Assembly: GCA_963636105.1 (NCBI GenBank)
Contig: CAVHIG010000019.1
Coordinates: 1 to 30,872 of the forward strand
Length of the DNA: 30,872 nucleotides
Source: CAVHIG01 sp963636105
GTDB taxonomy: Bacteria; Bacillota; Clostridia; Peptostreptococcales; Anaerovoracaceae
Direction: 5' to 3'
Position 1 is the stretch's first letter, and every line of letters starts with the position of its first letter. The translations under genes and the position numbers were made by a program. The notes beneath the pieces were generated by a model. The model worked only from the letters and a program-made list of their open reading frames with translations. It was not told the DNA's origin and made no database searches. This document shows positions 16,306-23,670 of the stretch, piece after piece.

Positions 16306-16539
16306 ATGAATAGGGAAAATATAGATTCAATCTTGGAAGAGCTGATAAAGAGAGTCAGCGAAACAGATGAGTACAGCAGCGATATGGATTTGAGCGATGA
16401 TCTCGGACTATCTTCCATAGACATTATGTCCATACTCACGGCCTGTGAGAAAAAGTTTTCAGTAAAAATTCCGGCTAAGCAGCTGCGCATGATAGCGACT
16501 GCGGATGATTTGGCGGACTATATTGAATCAAAGCTGTAG
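16306..16539 (+). CDS. Stand-alone acyl carrier protein
   Basis: A 77-residue acidic helical protein with the carrier-protein layout. The phosphopantetheine site is LGLSSIDIM, where Ser37 replaces the Ser of the usual DSL motif, followed by the recognition helix and a last helix ATADDLADYIESKL. It would need a phosphopantetheinyl transferase encoded elsewhere. A strong AAGGAGG precedes the ATG. The next gene encodes an AMP-forming ligase, the classic partner that loads such a carrier, and an acyltransferase-3 lies two genes upstream. It is not the housekeeping fatty-acid ACP by context, since no fab genes are near. Confidence 0.9.
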   Translation: MNRENIDSILEELIKRVSETDEYSSDMDLSDDLGLSSIDIMSILTACEKKFSVKIPAKQLRMIATADDLADYIESKL

Positions 16540-16553
16540 GAGCGATTTTTAAA

Positions 16554-17996
16554 ATGCAAAAGATATATGAGCACTACAAAAATCTTAATACATACGAGAT
16601 GATAGAACGTATAGCTCAAAATTACGGTGACAATCCTGCGATATCATATCTTGAAGGCGAATGTCCGCGGAGCGTGACATACAATGAGCTATTTAGGAAT
16701 ATCAGCGCGCTGGCAGCATATTTTGAGGCAAAAGACCTAAAGGGCAAATACATCGCAATAGATATGAGGAATAAATACAATCAGCTTGTATCAAGCTTTG
16801 CGGCGATGGCAATGGGCGCGGTGGCAGTGTTATTGAATTTTGATCTTCCTGAGGAAGACCTTTACTATGCTATCGAAAAGGTAAATCCGGATGTTTTGAT
16901 TCTCGATTCTGAGGATGAAGACTTTGAATTTTCAGGGAAAGAAGGCCTGATAAGGCTTTCAAGCGATACCGATATCCCTCGCCTCATTGCGGAAACGGCG
17001 CCGCTTTCCGCAAAGCCGGCAGTTTCCGCGGCGGATCCGGTAGCTATTTTGCTGACCTCCGGGAGTACGAGCAGAAGCAAGCTGGTGGTGTTGCCTCAGT
17101 CTGCGATGCTACCTACAGATGATGTCACGACACGGCGCAGCATAAGTACATTGCCTCTATATCATGTGGCAGGTATAAAATTCATTACAAATGATCTGTG
17201 CCTCGGAAGTCATGTATGCCTTTCTGATTTTAGACACGCTTTAGCTGATATAGAGTGGTTTAGGCCAAAGGATGCCGTATGCGTACCGGTTTTTATAAAG
17301 ACGCTTTTGCGTTACAATGAGAAGGGACTTTGTGATCTTTCATGCTTTGAGAATATCCACAGCGCCGGAGCGGCTCAGGACTTGGAACTCAGAAAGCGAC
17401 TGGAAGCGCTTGGAATTTTTTCGGACTCTCTCTACGGTGCTACGGAGACGGGCGGGGGAATTACGACAGCCTATAAGGAAGATTTTAAAGAAGGCTCTGT
17501 CGGAAGAATTGGTATCTGGACTGAAGTCAAACTGTCCAAGGAAGGCGAGATCCTCGTGCGCGGTCAAAATGTGATGCTTGGCTATCTCGGAGATGAGGAG
17601 GCTACACGCGCGGCCTTTGACGGGGAGTGGTATAAGACGGGAGATCTCGGCAGGATAGATGAGGACGGCTTCCTTTTTATAACGGGCAGGCTTAAAAATA
17701 TTATCATCCTTTCAAACGGTGAAAATGTGAGTCCGGAGGCGATAGAGGAGAAGATCTGCCGCTGCGGTCTGATAGATGAGGCTGTGGCCTATGCAGAGGA
17801 TGATGAGATACATCTTGGCATATATTGCGAGGATTTGGATGAGCAAAAGCGTATAGAAATAGAAAAATATGTAAAAAAATACAATAAATCTGTACCGACC
17901 TATCATCGCATAAAGAAAATTGATTTTAGGGACAAAGCTTTTGAAAAAACCGCTTCAAATAAGATTAAAAGGCCTGGGAGGGCAAGTAAAAAATGA
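16554..17996 (+). CDS. AMP-forming acyl/amino acid ligase (ANL superfamily)
   Basis: The 480-residue enzyme activates a carboxylic acid with ATP and would transfer it to the carrier protein encoded just upstream. Core motifs are in order: P-loop LLTSGSTSRSK (167-176), YGATE (294-298), KTGD (361-364), GRLKNIIILSNGENVSPEAIE, and the C-terminal catalytic Lys in ASNKIKR (K470). The P-loop has SRSK where TGxPK is common. The enzyme is slightly shorter than typical acyl-CoA synthetases and resembles stand-alone adenylation domains such as DltA in size. The acid is unknown: fatty acid, amino acid and hydroxy acid are all possible. The last four bases overlap the start of the EAL gene (ATGA). Confidence 0.88.
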   Translation: MQKIYEHYKNLNTYEMIERIAQNYGDNPAISYLEGECPRSVTYNELFRNISALAAYFEAKDLKGKYIAIDMRNKYNQLVSSFAAMAMGAVAVLLNFDLPEEDLYYAIEKVNPDVLILDSEDEDFEFSGKEGLIRLSSDTDIPRLIAETAPLSAKPAVSAADPVAILLTSGSTSRSKLVVLPQSAMLPTDDVTTRRSISTLPLYHVAGIKFITNDLCLGSHVCLSDFRHALADIEWFRPKDAVCVPVFIKTLLRYNEKGLCDLSCFENIHSAGAAQDLELRKRLEALGIFSDSLYGATETGGGITTAYKEDFKEGSVGRIGIWTEVKLSKEGEILVRGQNVMLGYLGDEEATRAAFDGEWYKTGDLGRIDEDGFLFITGRLKNIIILSNGENVSPEAIEEKICRCGLIDEAVAYAEDDEIHLGIYCEDLDEQKRIEIEKYVKKYNKSVPTYHRIKKIDFRDKAFEKTASNKIKRPGRASKK

Positions 17997-19366
17997 CGAA
18001 GGCTCTGATCGCCGCGGCGCTTACATTTGTGGGCACCGGCATACTTATCGCTGTTGCGATGAAATTTTATAAAAATGCGTTTGAATCATCTTCCGACGGG
18101 AAGAATCACGGACTGACCGGGCTCGATAAGCTCCGCAAAATCTATGCCTCCGCCGTTTCCGCGGCAAAACATAAGACTGGCAAGGGCAAACTGTGGACGG
18201 TGGTATATATCAGTATATACAAGTCCAAGCTCAAGAGCATGGTGGAGCATTCCAATGTGCTTGCGGTATGTGAGCTTGCGAGGAAGTGCGTGGCGGACGC
18301 TGTGAAAGACGGCATTTTTGAGGCCGGCGCAATGATAGATGGAAATAATTTTGTCCTTTTGACGCATGCGGATGGGGCGATGCTCAAGAGCTTTTGCGAG
18401 GACTTTATGGTATTTTCGGATGCGAAAAAGGGGCGGGATATTCAGGGACAGGCTTCGCTTTTGGATATCCACATCGGTGCATATGAGCAGGTGTCGGAGG
18501 GCGTGAGCTTCGATGCGGCTGTGGATAATGCGCGGCGTGCGGCAAAGTATGCGCTTGAGATTCATGAGAGATTTTGCGAGAGCAGCTATGATATACAAAG
18601 GCAGATAAGCGAGATGGAGCTTATTGAGAAGGATGTGGATGCGCTTATCGACCAAAATGCTTTTTATACGGTGATTCAGCCGTTTATCGGCAGGGACGGA
18701 GCTGTAATCGGCGGGGAGCTGCTTTCGCGTTTTCGGCCGATGGAAGGGCGCGATATTCCGATTTATAAGTATTTGCGTGCGATTCGCAAGGAGGAGCTTT
18801 TTTCGAAGTTTGACTTTGCGGTATTCGATAAGTGCCTCAGCTGGCAGGAGAGCAGTGGTGCCGATAATCTAGGGCTTATATCGTGTAATTTTACGAGGTA
18901 TACGCTCGCTTCGCCTGATTTTCAGGAGAGGGTGCGCGAGATAATGAAGGTGCACAGCGTAGTTCCCGGCTGCATAGGTATAGAAATCACGGAGGATGAG
19001 GGCGAAATAGATCGCGCTATGCTTATTGAGAATGTGAAGGCTTTGAAGGAAATGGGCTTTCTGATTTTTCTGGATGATTTTGGCAGCGGCAGTGCGTCTA
19101 TTGATGATTTGTATTCTATTCCTGTGGATGTTTTGAAGCTGGATAAGTCGCTGCTTGATCATACGGATACGGAGAGCGGCATCATTATTTTTATCGGAAT
19201 GTGCGCTACCGCAAGGAGGCTGGGTCTCAATGTTTTGTGCGAAGGCATTGAAAGTGCTGAGCAGGAGGCCATTTCTGACAAGGCGGGCTGCGTGATAAGG
19301 CAGGGCTTTTATTACTATCGCCCGATGCTGATAAGTGAGTATGAGGAGCTGCGAGGCTCCAGATAA
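17993..19366 (+). CDS. Membrane-anchored EAL-domain c-di-GMP phosphodiesterase
   Basis: One N-terminal membrane helix (about 4-24) is followed by a degenerate GGDEF-like domain (about 50-195, with DGNNF at the signature site) and an EAL domain (about 210-457). The EAL motif reads ELL. All expected active-site residues are present: E242, N299, E331, D361, D362, K382, E417 and Q437. Their spacing is almost the same as in the active enzyme RocR, and loop 6 (DDFGSG) is intact. It should therefore hydrolyse c-di-GMP to pGpG at the membrane. The start overlaps the ligase stop (ATGA), so it is translationally coupled to the EPS operon, and a terminator follows. This puts c-di-GMP removal under the same riboswitch that reads c-di-GMP. 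Confidence 0.9.
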   Translation: MTKALIAAALTFVGTGILIAVAMKFYKNAFESSSDGKNHGLTGLDKLRKIYASAVSAAKHKTGKGKLWTVVYISIYKSKLKSMVEHSNVLAVCELARKCVADAVKDGIFEAGAMIDGNNFVLLTHADGAMLKSFCEDFMVFSDAKKGRDIQGQASLLDIHIGAYEQVSEGVSFDAAVDNARRAAKYALEIHERFCESSYDIQRQISEMELIEKDVDALIDQNAFYTVIQPFIGRDGAVIGGELLSRFRPMEGRDIPIYKYLRAIRKEELFSKFDFAVFDKCLSWQESSGADNLGLISCNFTRYTLASPDFQERVREIMKVHSVVPGCIGIEITEDEGEIDRAMLIENVKALKEMGFLIFLDDFGSGSASIDDLYSIPVDVLKLDKSLLDHTDTESGIIIFIGMCATARRLGLNVLCEGIESAEQEAISDKAGCVIRQGFYYYRPMLISEYEELRGSR

Positions 19367-19396
19367 GGGCAAACAAGAAATTTACTGATTTTTTTG

Positions 19397-19430
19397 CAGC
19401 GGATAGTATCGACTTATCCGCTGTTTTGTT
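19397..19430 (+). terminator. Intrinsic terminator of the EPS operon
   Basis: CAGCGGATA (19397-19405) pairs perfectly with TATCCGCTG (19415-19423) over a nine-base loop, followed by TTTTGTT. It lies 30 bases after the EAL stop codon and closes the operon that starts at 447. Its 3' half overlaps the candidate promoter of the mgtE unit. Confidence 0.85.
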
Positions 19431-19437
19431 GTATAAT
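19409..19437 (+). promoter_or_regulatory. Candidate promoter of the mgtE leader
   Basis: A perfect TATAAT (19432-19437) has TCGACT (19409-19414, four of six matches to TTGACA) at a 17-base distance. The start would be near 19444, at the foot of the first leader hairpin (19448-19467). The -35 box lies in the loop and stem of the EPS terminator, so the two elements share DNA. Confidence 0.6.
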
Positions 19438-19477
19438 CTTTTTATCTGTGGTCTTTCACAAGTCCACGGAGGTTTTT

Positions 19478-19498
19478 ATGTGCAAAAGACAAATATAA
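19478..19498 (+). CDS. Possible six-codon upstream ORF in the mgtE leader
   Basis: ATG at 19478 is preceded by GGAGG (19468-19472) at a five-base distance, and the frame encodes MCKRQI before TAA. It follows directly after a leader hairpin (GTGG 19448-19451 with CCAC 19464-19467, CTT with AAG inside). The strong binding site is the only evidence; such a short frame can arise by chance. If translated, its ribosome would end three bases before the binding site of the second leader ORF. Confidence 0.3.
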   Translation: MCKRQI

Positions 19499-19515
19499 AA
19501 AAGGAGATGAAGACA

Positions 19516-19620
19516 GTGGATCCCTTACCGAGTAGCCGATGTGGCGACATTCGTAAGATGACTAAAATCTATTTAGACAAAACTGAAAATTGTAAGGCAT
19601 CCTTGTCTTTTTGTGCTTAA
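19516..19620 (+). CDS. Leader peptide upstream of mgtE (Asp-Pro-Leu-Pro N-terminus)
   Basis: A 34-residue frame starts at GTG 19516, nine bases after AAGGAG (19501-19506). The upstream in-frame ATG at 19507 abuts that site and is unlikely to be used. The peptide begins MDPLPSSRCGDIRK, an acidic/proline-rich start like that of the Salmonella MgtL leader, which makes ribosomes drop off in low Mg2+. Codons 3-14 fall within a local hairpin (CTTACCGA 19524-19531 with TCGTAAG 19551-19557, GCC/GGC inside). The frame runs over AGGCATCC (19595-19602), one arm of the downstream switch hairpin, and stops just before the other arm. Function is inferred from this layout; translation is not shown. Confidence 0.5.
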   Translation: MDPLPSSRCGDIRKMTKIYLDKTENCKASLSFCA

Positions 19621-19649
19621 AAAAACCGGGATGCCTCGGAAAGTGAGGT
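19595..19649 (+). promoter_or_regulatory. Mutually exclusive hairpins controlling the mgtE ribosome binding site
   Basis: AGGCATCC (19595-19602) pairs perfectly with GGATGCCT (19629-19636). Alternatively TGCCTC (19632-19637) pairs with GAGGTA (19645-19650, one G-T pair), and this second hairpin covers the mgtE ribosome binding site GAGGT seven bases before the ATG. The two hairpins share bases 19632-19636, so only one can form. A ribosome near the end of the leader ORF would cover 19595-19602 and favour the occluding hairpin; early drop-off would favour the long hairpin and free the binding site. Confidence 0.55.
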
Positions 19650-19656
19650 AAACCCC

Positions 19657-21036
19657 ATGATTGAAGAAGAAAAGACCTTGGAAGAAAAGGTGACCGAGCT
19701 TACGGAGCTACTTGAGGCAAAAAAATTTGTGGCAGCCCGCAATCTTTTACTGACAAACAACGAAGTAGACATCGCGGAGATACTTGAGGAGCTCTTGGAG
19801 GATCTGGGTATAGACAAGGTTGTCATCCTATTCAGGATGCTTCCAAAGGACGTATCCGTGGAGGTATTTGCCTATCTGCCGATAGATGACCAGGTGGAGA
19901 TTGTAAATGCGATTACAGATAAGGAAATCTCTTACATTCTCGATGAGATGGACTTCGACGACATGATAGACGTGCTCGAGGAGCTGCCTGCAAATATCGT
20001 GGACAAAATCCTTGAGAAGGCGCCAAAGGATGAGAGAAGGCTCATAAATACCTTCCTGAATTATCCTGAAAACTGCGCCGGTACGCTGATGACACCGGAT
20101 TACATAAGCCTTCAAAGGGACATGACCGTGGCTCAGGCTATGGCGCATATCAAAAAAGAGGGCATGGACTCCGAGACCGTATATACCTGCTATGTAAAGG
20201 ACAAGGGCAGAAAGCTCATAGGCATAGTCTCGCTCAGGACGCTTGTAGTCGCGGATGACAATACAAAAATAGAAGAGCTGATGCATACCGATTACGTGTC
20301 GGTAAATGTATACGACGACCAGGAGGAGGTCTCCGAGGTCTTCAAAAAATACGACTTCCTGGCAATTCCGGTAGTCGATAAGGAAGAACGCCTCGTCGGC
20401 ATAATCACGGTCGACGACATCATAGACGTAATCGAAGAGGAGGCCACAGAGGACTTCGAAAGAATGGTAGGCATCATGGACGATTCCGACAAGGAATACC
20501 TGGACATGAGCATTCTCCACCATGTAAAGAGCAGGCTTCCATGGCTCATCGTACTCATGGCCGCATCCATGGTCACAGGCGCGATTATCACGCAATTTGA
20601 AGAAGTCCTTTCACAGGTGATAGTACTCGTAGCTTATCTTCCGCTTCTTATGGGCACCGGCGGAAACACCGGGGCGCAGGCCGCGACGCTTATTATCCGA
20701 GGCATGGCGGTGGGCGAACTCGAGCCGTCTGACGCACTGCTTGTCATGTGGAAGGAGCTGCGCATAAGCATCTCCATAGGTATAGTGCTCAGCCTTATAA
20801 ATTTTGCAAAGATCATGATAATAGACCGCCAAAGCGTCATGATAGCCTTGACAGTAAGCGTGGCGATGCTTATTATCGTTACATTTGCAAAGCTTATCGG
20901 AAGCCTTGTACCTATGGGCGCAAAGAAAATAGGCATAGACCCGGCACTCATGGCAAATCCGATGATTTCGTCCATAACGGACATGATATCGGTGCTTACA
21001 TACTTTATGCTGGCGACACTTATATTGGGAATTTAG
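19657..21036 (+). CDS. mgtE: Magnesium transporter MgtE
   Basis: Dimeric Mg2+ channel of the MgtE family, 459 residues, the usual length. The N-terminal superhelical domain (about 1-130, with FRMLPKDVSVEVFAYLP) is followed by tandem CBS domains (about 135-260, TPDYISLQ and VVDKEERLVGIITVDDIIDVIEEEATED). A connecting helix and five membrane helices follow from about residue 285. LLMGTGGNTGAQAATLIIR is the family signature in the second helix, and NPMISSITDMISVLTY contains the conserved Asp of the last helix that lines the pore. In known members the cytoplasmic domains close the pore at high Mg2+. A structured leader with a peptide ORF precedes it in place of the usual M-box. The gene is probably first in a unit that continues into cell-wall genes. 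Confidence 0.95.
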   Translation: MIEEEKTLEEKVTELTELLEAKKFVAARNLLLTNNEVDIAEILEELLEDLGIDKVVILFRMLPKDVSVEVFAYLPIDDQVEIVNAITDKEISYILDEMDFDDMIDVLEELPANIVDKILEKAPKDERRLINTFLNYPENCAGTLMTPDYISLQRDMTVAQAMAHIKKEGMDSETVYTCYVKDKGRKLIGIVSLRTLVVADDNTKIEELMHTDYVSVNVYDDQEEVSEVFKKYDFLAIPVVDKEERLVGIITVDDIIDVIEEEATEDFERMVGIMDDSDKEYLDMSILHHVKSRLPWLIVLMAASMVTGAIITQFEEVLSQVIVLVAYLPLLMGTGGNTGAQAATLIIRGMAVGELEPSDALLVMWKELRISISIGIVLSLINFAKIMIIDRQSVMIALTVSVAMLIIVTFAKLIGSLVPMGAKKIGIDPALMANPMISSITDMISVLTYFMLATLILGI

Positions 21037-21060
21037 ATAACTTTCGGGAGGATTATATAG

Positions 21061-21456
21061 ATGAAAAGAAAAATTTTGATACCGACGCTTGTTTTGGTGA
21101 TCGTAGCCGCGCTCACTGCCATAGTCTTTGCGACAACAGGCGCGGGCAGCGAGAGCGATCCTCTGGTGAGTCAAAGCTATGTGGATGCGAGGACAACATA
21201 TCAGGCAGTCTCCATAGACGAGGGACAATCGCTCATCGGAAAGGCCGGGACGGAGATAATCCTTCGAAGCGGCGAGGCTACTGCCATAGACAATGGCGCA
21301 AACGGAGTCTCCGACGTTACCGCAGGCACAGACCTAAGGTCGGGCACGGAAGTTGAACTCAACCACCTTCTCCTCACACCGAGGGACGACGGCAGGGGAA
21401 TATACGCAAAGACCGTCATCTGGGTAATGGTAAGAGGAGACTATACTGTAGAATAA
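21061..21456 (+). CDS. Small exported or membrane-anchored protein of unknown function
   Basis: I do not recognise the family with certainty. The 131-residue product has a basic start and one hydrophobic segment (about 5-24, KILIPTLVLVIVAALTAIVFA), which could be a signal peptide or an anchor. The rest is external. It begins with GSESDPLVSQSYVD, a motif seen at the start of other clostridial envelope proteins, then a soluble domain rich in Gly, Thr and Asp with short strand-like stretches (TEIILRSGEATAI, TEVELNHLLLTP) and a terminal MVRGDYTVE. GGGAGG precedes the ATG. It starts 24 bases after mgtE and ends 24 bases before the DUF5693 gene, so an envelope role linked to the CsaB cluster is plausible. 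Confidence 0.75.
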   Translation: MKRKILIPTLVLVIVAALTAIVFATTGAGSESDPLVSQSYVDARTTYQAVSIDEGQSLIGKAGTEIILRSGEATAIDNGANGVSDVTAGTDLRSGTEVELNHLLLTPRDDGRGIYAKTVIWVMVRGDYTVE

Positions 21457-21480
21457 AGGGAAATAAGGGGATAGATATCA

Positions 21481-23670
21481 ATGCACTCATTTATTGTAAA
21501 AAATAAAGTATTGCTCATAGCGCTGGCGGCGGTGCTCATCGTCTGTTTTGGCATAATCTGGTCCAGAATAAATGTCGAGACGCAAAACAAGACCTATGAT
21601 GTGGTGCTCGACTACAACGAGCTGGCCGCGATGGCCGAGCAGAGCGACCACGACATTTCCTGGTGGCTCGCATCCTTCAAGGAGCTTGGAATAAACAAGG
21701 TCGGCATCATGGAGGCGAGCATACAGACTCTTATGGAGGACACGGACTACCATGTCACCGGCGAGGTCATGGACAATATCAAGAAAAACTCAAACTGGGA
21801 GGACGAATACCCGGCGGAATTTGTACAAATGCTTGACGAGCACGGCTACGATTCCTTCGACGTAATAGTCTCCATGGAGGGACGGGAAATCATAGATTTC
21901 ATGCTGGATAGCGTGCAAAACCGCTTTCAGTCGGAGAAATATTTCACATACGATGCCGGCGAGGAGGCCTATATCTACTTTGATGGCACGCCTGATGTGA
22001 CGCTCTATTCCCAGAAATACAAATATATGGATTCCAAGAATGCGGGATATGTGGAAGCCTCTGATGTAATCGGCTCAAAGATTATGAATATAAGTCTGGG
22101 CCTTCTTCCTGAAGAAGTGGAAACTGCGCAGGCTGCGGGCTGCGAGGTGATTCCGCGCACCATGAGCTATGGTGGATGGAATGATACAAAATATGCTGAG
22201 GCAGTGGTCGCGGGTTATGAAAAGTACGGAATTGTACCAAAATATCTGATAGTGGGCGGACAGTCCGTCATAGGCTACGATGACGGCATAGATTTCGCGA
22301 AAAACTATATTCAGGATAATGATATCACAATAGGTCTCATAGAAAATACCACACAGCTGCAAAATATCATGCAAGACGGTGTGGACGAAGTGGCTATAGA
22401 TACGGATTTCGATGCGGTGAGAATATTCTCCGTATGGAATTATATACAATACAGATATCAATATTATGGCTACGAGGGAGCGGAGGAGATTGAAAATACG
22501 CTGTTCCGCGCCATCAGCGAAAGAAATGTAAGAGTGATATATTTCAAGCCTATACTCGAGCATAATGATCTGCATACGTATATAACGGATTTTGACGAGT
22601 ATGAGCAGCTTTTCACAAATCTCGCGGAGAGGCTTGAGAGGCATCATATAAGCTTTGATAATGCGGGCGCAAGCATCATGGAGAATGTGCAGGTGCCTAT
22701 GCTTGCAAAGATAATACTTGCGCTGGGCTGCGTGATAGCGGCGATTATACTTCTCAGAAGCTTTCTGCCGCTCGGGAGAAAGGCCTCCTTTGTGCTTGCG
22801 GTGCTTGGGGCACTCGGCGTACTGGGAGCGGCCTTTGTGATTCCGAATACCTTTGAGCTTGTGCTCAGCCTGTCATCATGCATGATATTCGGCTGCCTTG
22901 CCGTGACCTGCTATGTGAGCTACGCAAAGCGCTCGCAAGATGAGATAGAGCAAAACGCGCCGCTTCTTACTATTATAGTGATAGCAGGCATTGCGCTTAT
23001 CGTGTCTGTGCTCATCGCCTTTGCGGGCGGACTCATGACAGCTGCGCCGCTTTCGGCTACAAATTATATGCTTGAGATAGATATATTCCGCGGAGTAAAG
23101 ATTGGACAGCTTTTGCCGATAGCATATTTTGTGGTTGCGTATCTTGCGTATTTCGGCTACAGCGAGCACAAGAAAAAAGCGGGAAATTTGGAATTCCATG
23201 ACATAAAGGCTCTTTTGAATGCCGACATAAAGGTATGGATGATAGCGGCAGGCGTATGCCTCCTTGCTGTAGGCTACTATTACATCGCAAGGACAGGTCA
23301 TGACTCGGGCTTCACTGTATCGAGCGCGGAGATGATATTCAGAAACGAGCTTGAGGATCTCTTCATAGCGAGACCGCGTACAAAGGAATTCCTCATAGCC
23401 TTCCCTTCCATCATGCTTATGATATATTGCGCGGTGAGAAGATTCAAGCTTTGGAGCATACTCTTTGGCATTGCGGGCGTACTCGGCGTGACATCAGTTA
23501 TAAATACTTTTGAGCACATCAGGACTCCGCTTTATCTGGGCTTCCACAGGACGGCGCTCTCGCTGCTCTTTGGACTTGTGCTCGGTGCGATAGGTATAAT
23601 CGTATTTGACTTTATTCATAAGATGTATGTAAAGCATCTTAAAAAATTTATTGAGGGTTTAGATGTATAA
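21481..23670 (+). CDS. DUF5693-family multi-pass membrane protein
   Basis: The 729-residue protein has one N-terminal membrane helix (about 8-27), a large external domain (about 30-405) and eight to ten helices in the C-terminal part (about 408-715). The external domain has a predicted barrel-like alternation (SIMENVQVPML, LGINKVGIMEASIQTL, RVIYFKP). This layout and the position directly before csaB and a tagA-like gene match DUF5693 proteins of Clostridia, whose biochemical role is not established. It overlaps csaB by eight bases, which implies coupled expression. A part in the export or assembly of the pyruvylated secondary cell-wall polymer is a reasonable inference, for instance as a transporter or polymerase-like factor, but no catalytic motif is visible to me. 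Confidence 0.8.
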   Translation: MHSFIVKNKVLLIALAAVLIVCFGIIWSRINVETQNKTYDVVLDYNELAAMAEQSDHDISWWLASFKELGINKVGIMEASIQTLMEDTDYHVTGEVMDNIKKNSNWEDEYPAEFVQMLDEHGYDSFDVIVSMEGREIIDFMLDSVQNRFQSEKYFTYDAGEEAYIYFDGTPDVTLYSQKYKYMDSKNAGYVEASDVIGSKIMNISLGLLPEEVETAQAAGCEVIPRTMSYGGWNDTKYAEAVVAGYEKYGIVPKYLIVGGQSVIGYDDGIDFAKNYIQDNDITIGLIENTTQLQNIMQDGVDEVAIDTDFDAVRIFSVWNYIQYRYQYYGYEGAEEIENTLFRAISERNVRVIYFKPILEHNDLHTYITDFDEYEQLFTNLAERLERHHISFDNAGASIMENVQVPMLAKIILALGCVIAAIILLRSFLPLGRKASFVLAVLGALGVLGAAFVIPNTFELVLSLSSCMIFGCLAVTCYVSYAKRSQDEIEQNAPLLTIIVIAGIALIVSVLIAFAGGLMTAAPLSATNYMLEIDIFRGVKIGQLLPIAYFVVAYLAYFGYSEHKKKAGNLEFHDIKALLNADIKVWMIAAGVCLLAVGYYYIARTGHDSGFTVSSAEMIFRNELEDLFIARPRTKEFLIAFPSIMLMIYCAVRRFKLWSILFGIAGVLGVTSVINTFEHIRTPLYLGFHRTALSLLFGLVLGAIGIIVFDFIHKMYVKHLKKFIEGLDV

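Noticed and set aside
14122..17996. A dlt D-alanylation operon
   Set aside because: The ligase and carrier protein fit in size, but no DltB-type MBOAT and no DltD are present. The membrane enzyme is an acyltransferase-3, and the surroundings are EPS genes.
19426..19620. 64-codon frame starting at TTG before the mgtE leader peptide
   Set aside because: Its start lies in the EPS terminator and promoter, upstream of the likely transcript start, without a binding site. The shorter frame from GTG 19516 has a good binding site.
19444..19656. M-box Mg2+ riboswitch before mgtE
   Set aside because: The conserved M-box core (GGTGAGGCTCC... and partner blocks) is absent. The hairpins present are explained better by a leader-peptide switch.
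19828..20595. 255-codon minus-strand frame opposite mgtE
   Set aside because: The composition (very high His, Tyr, Cys) is that of an antisense shadow of acidic CBS-domain coding sequence.
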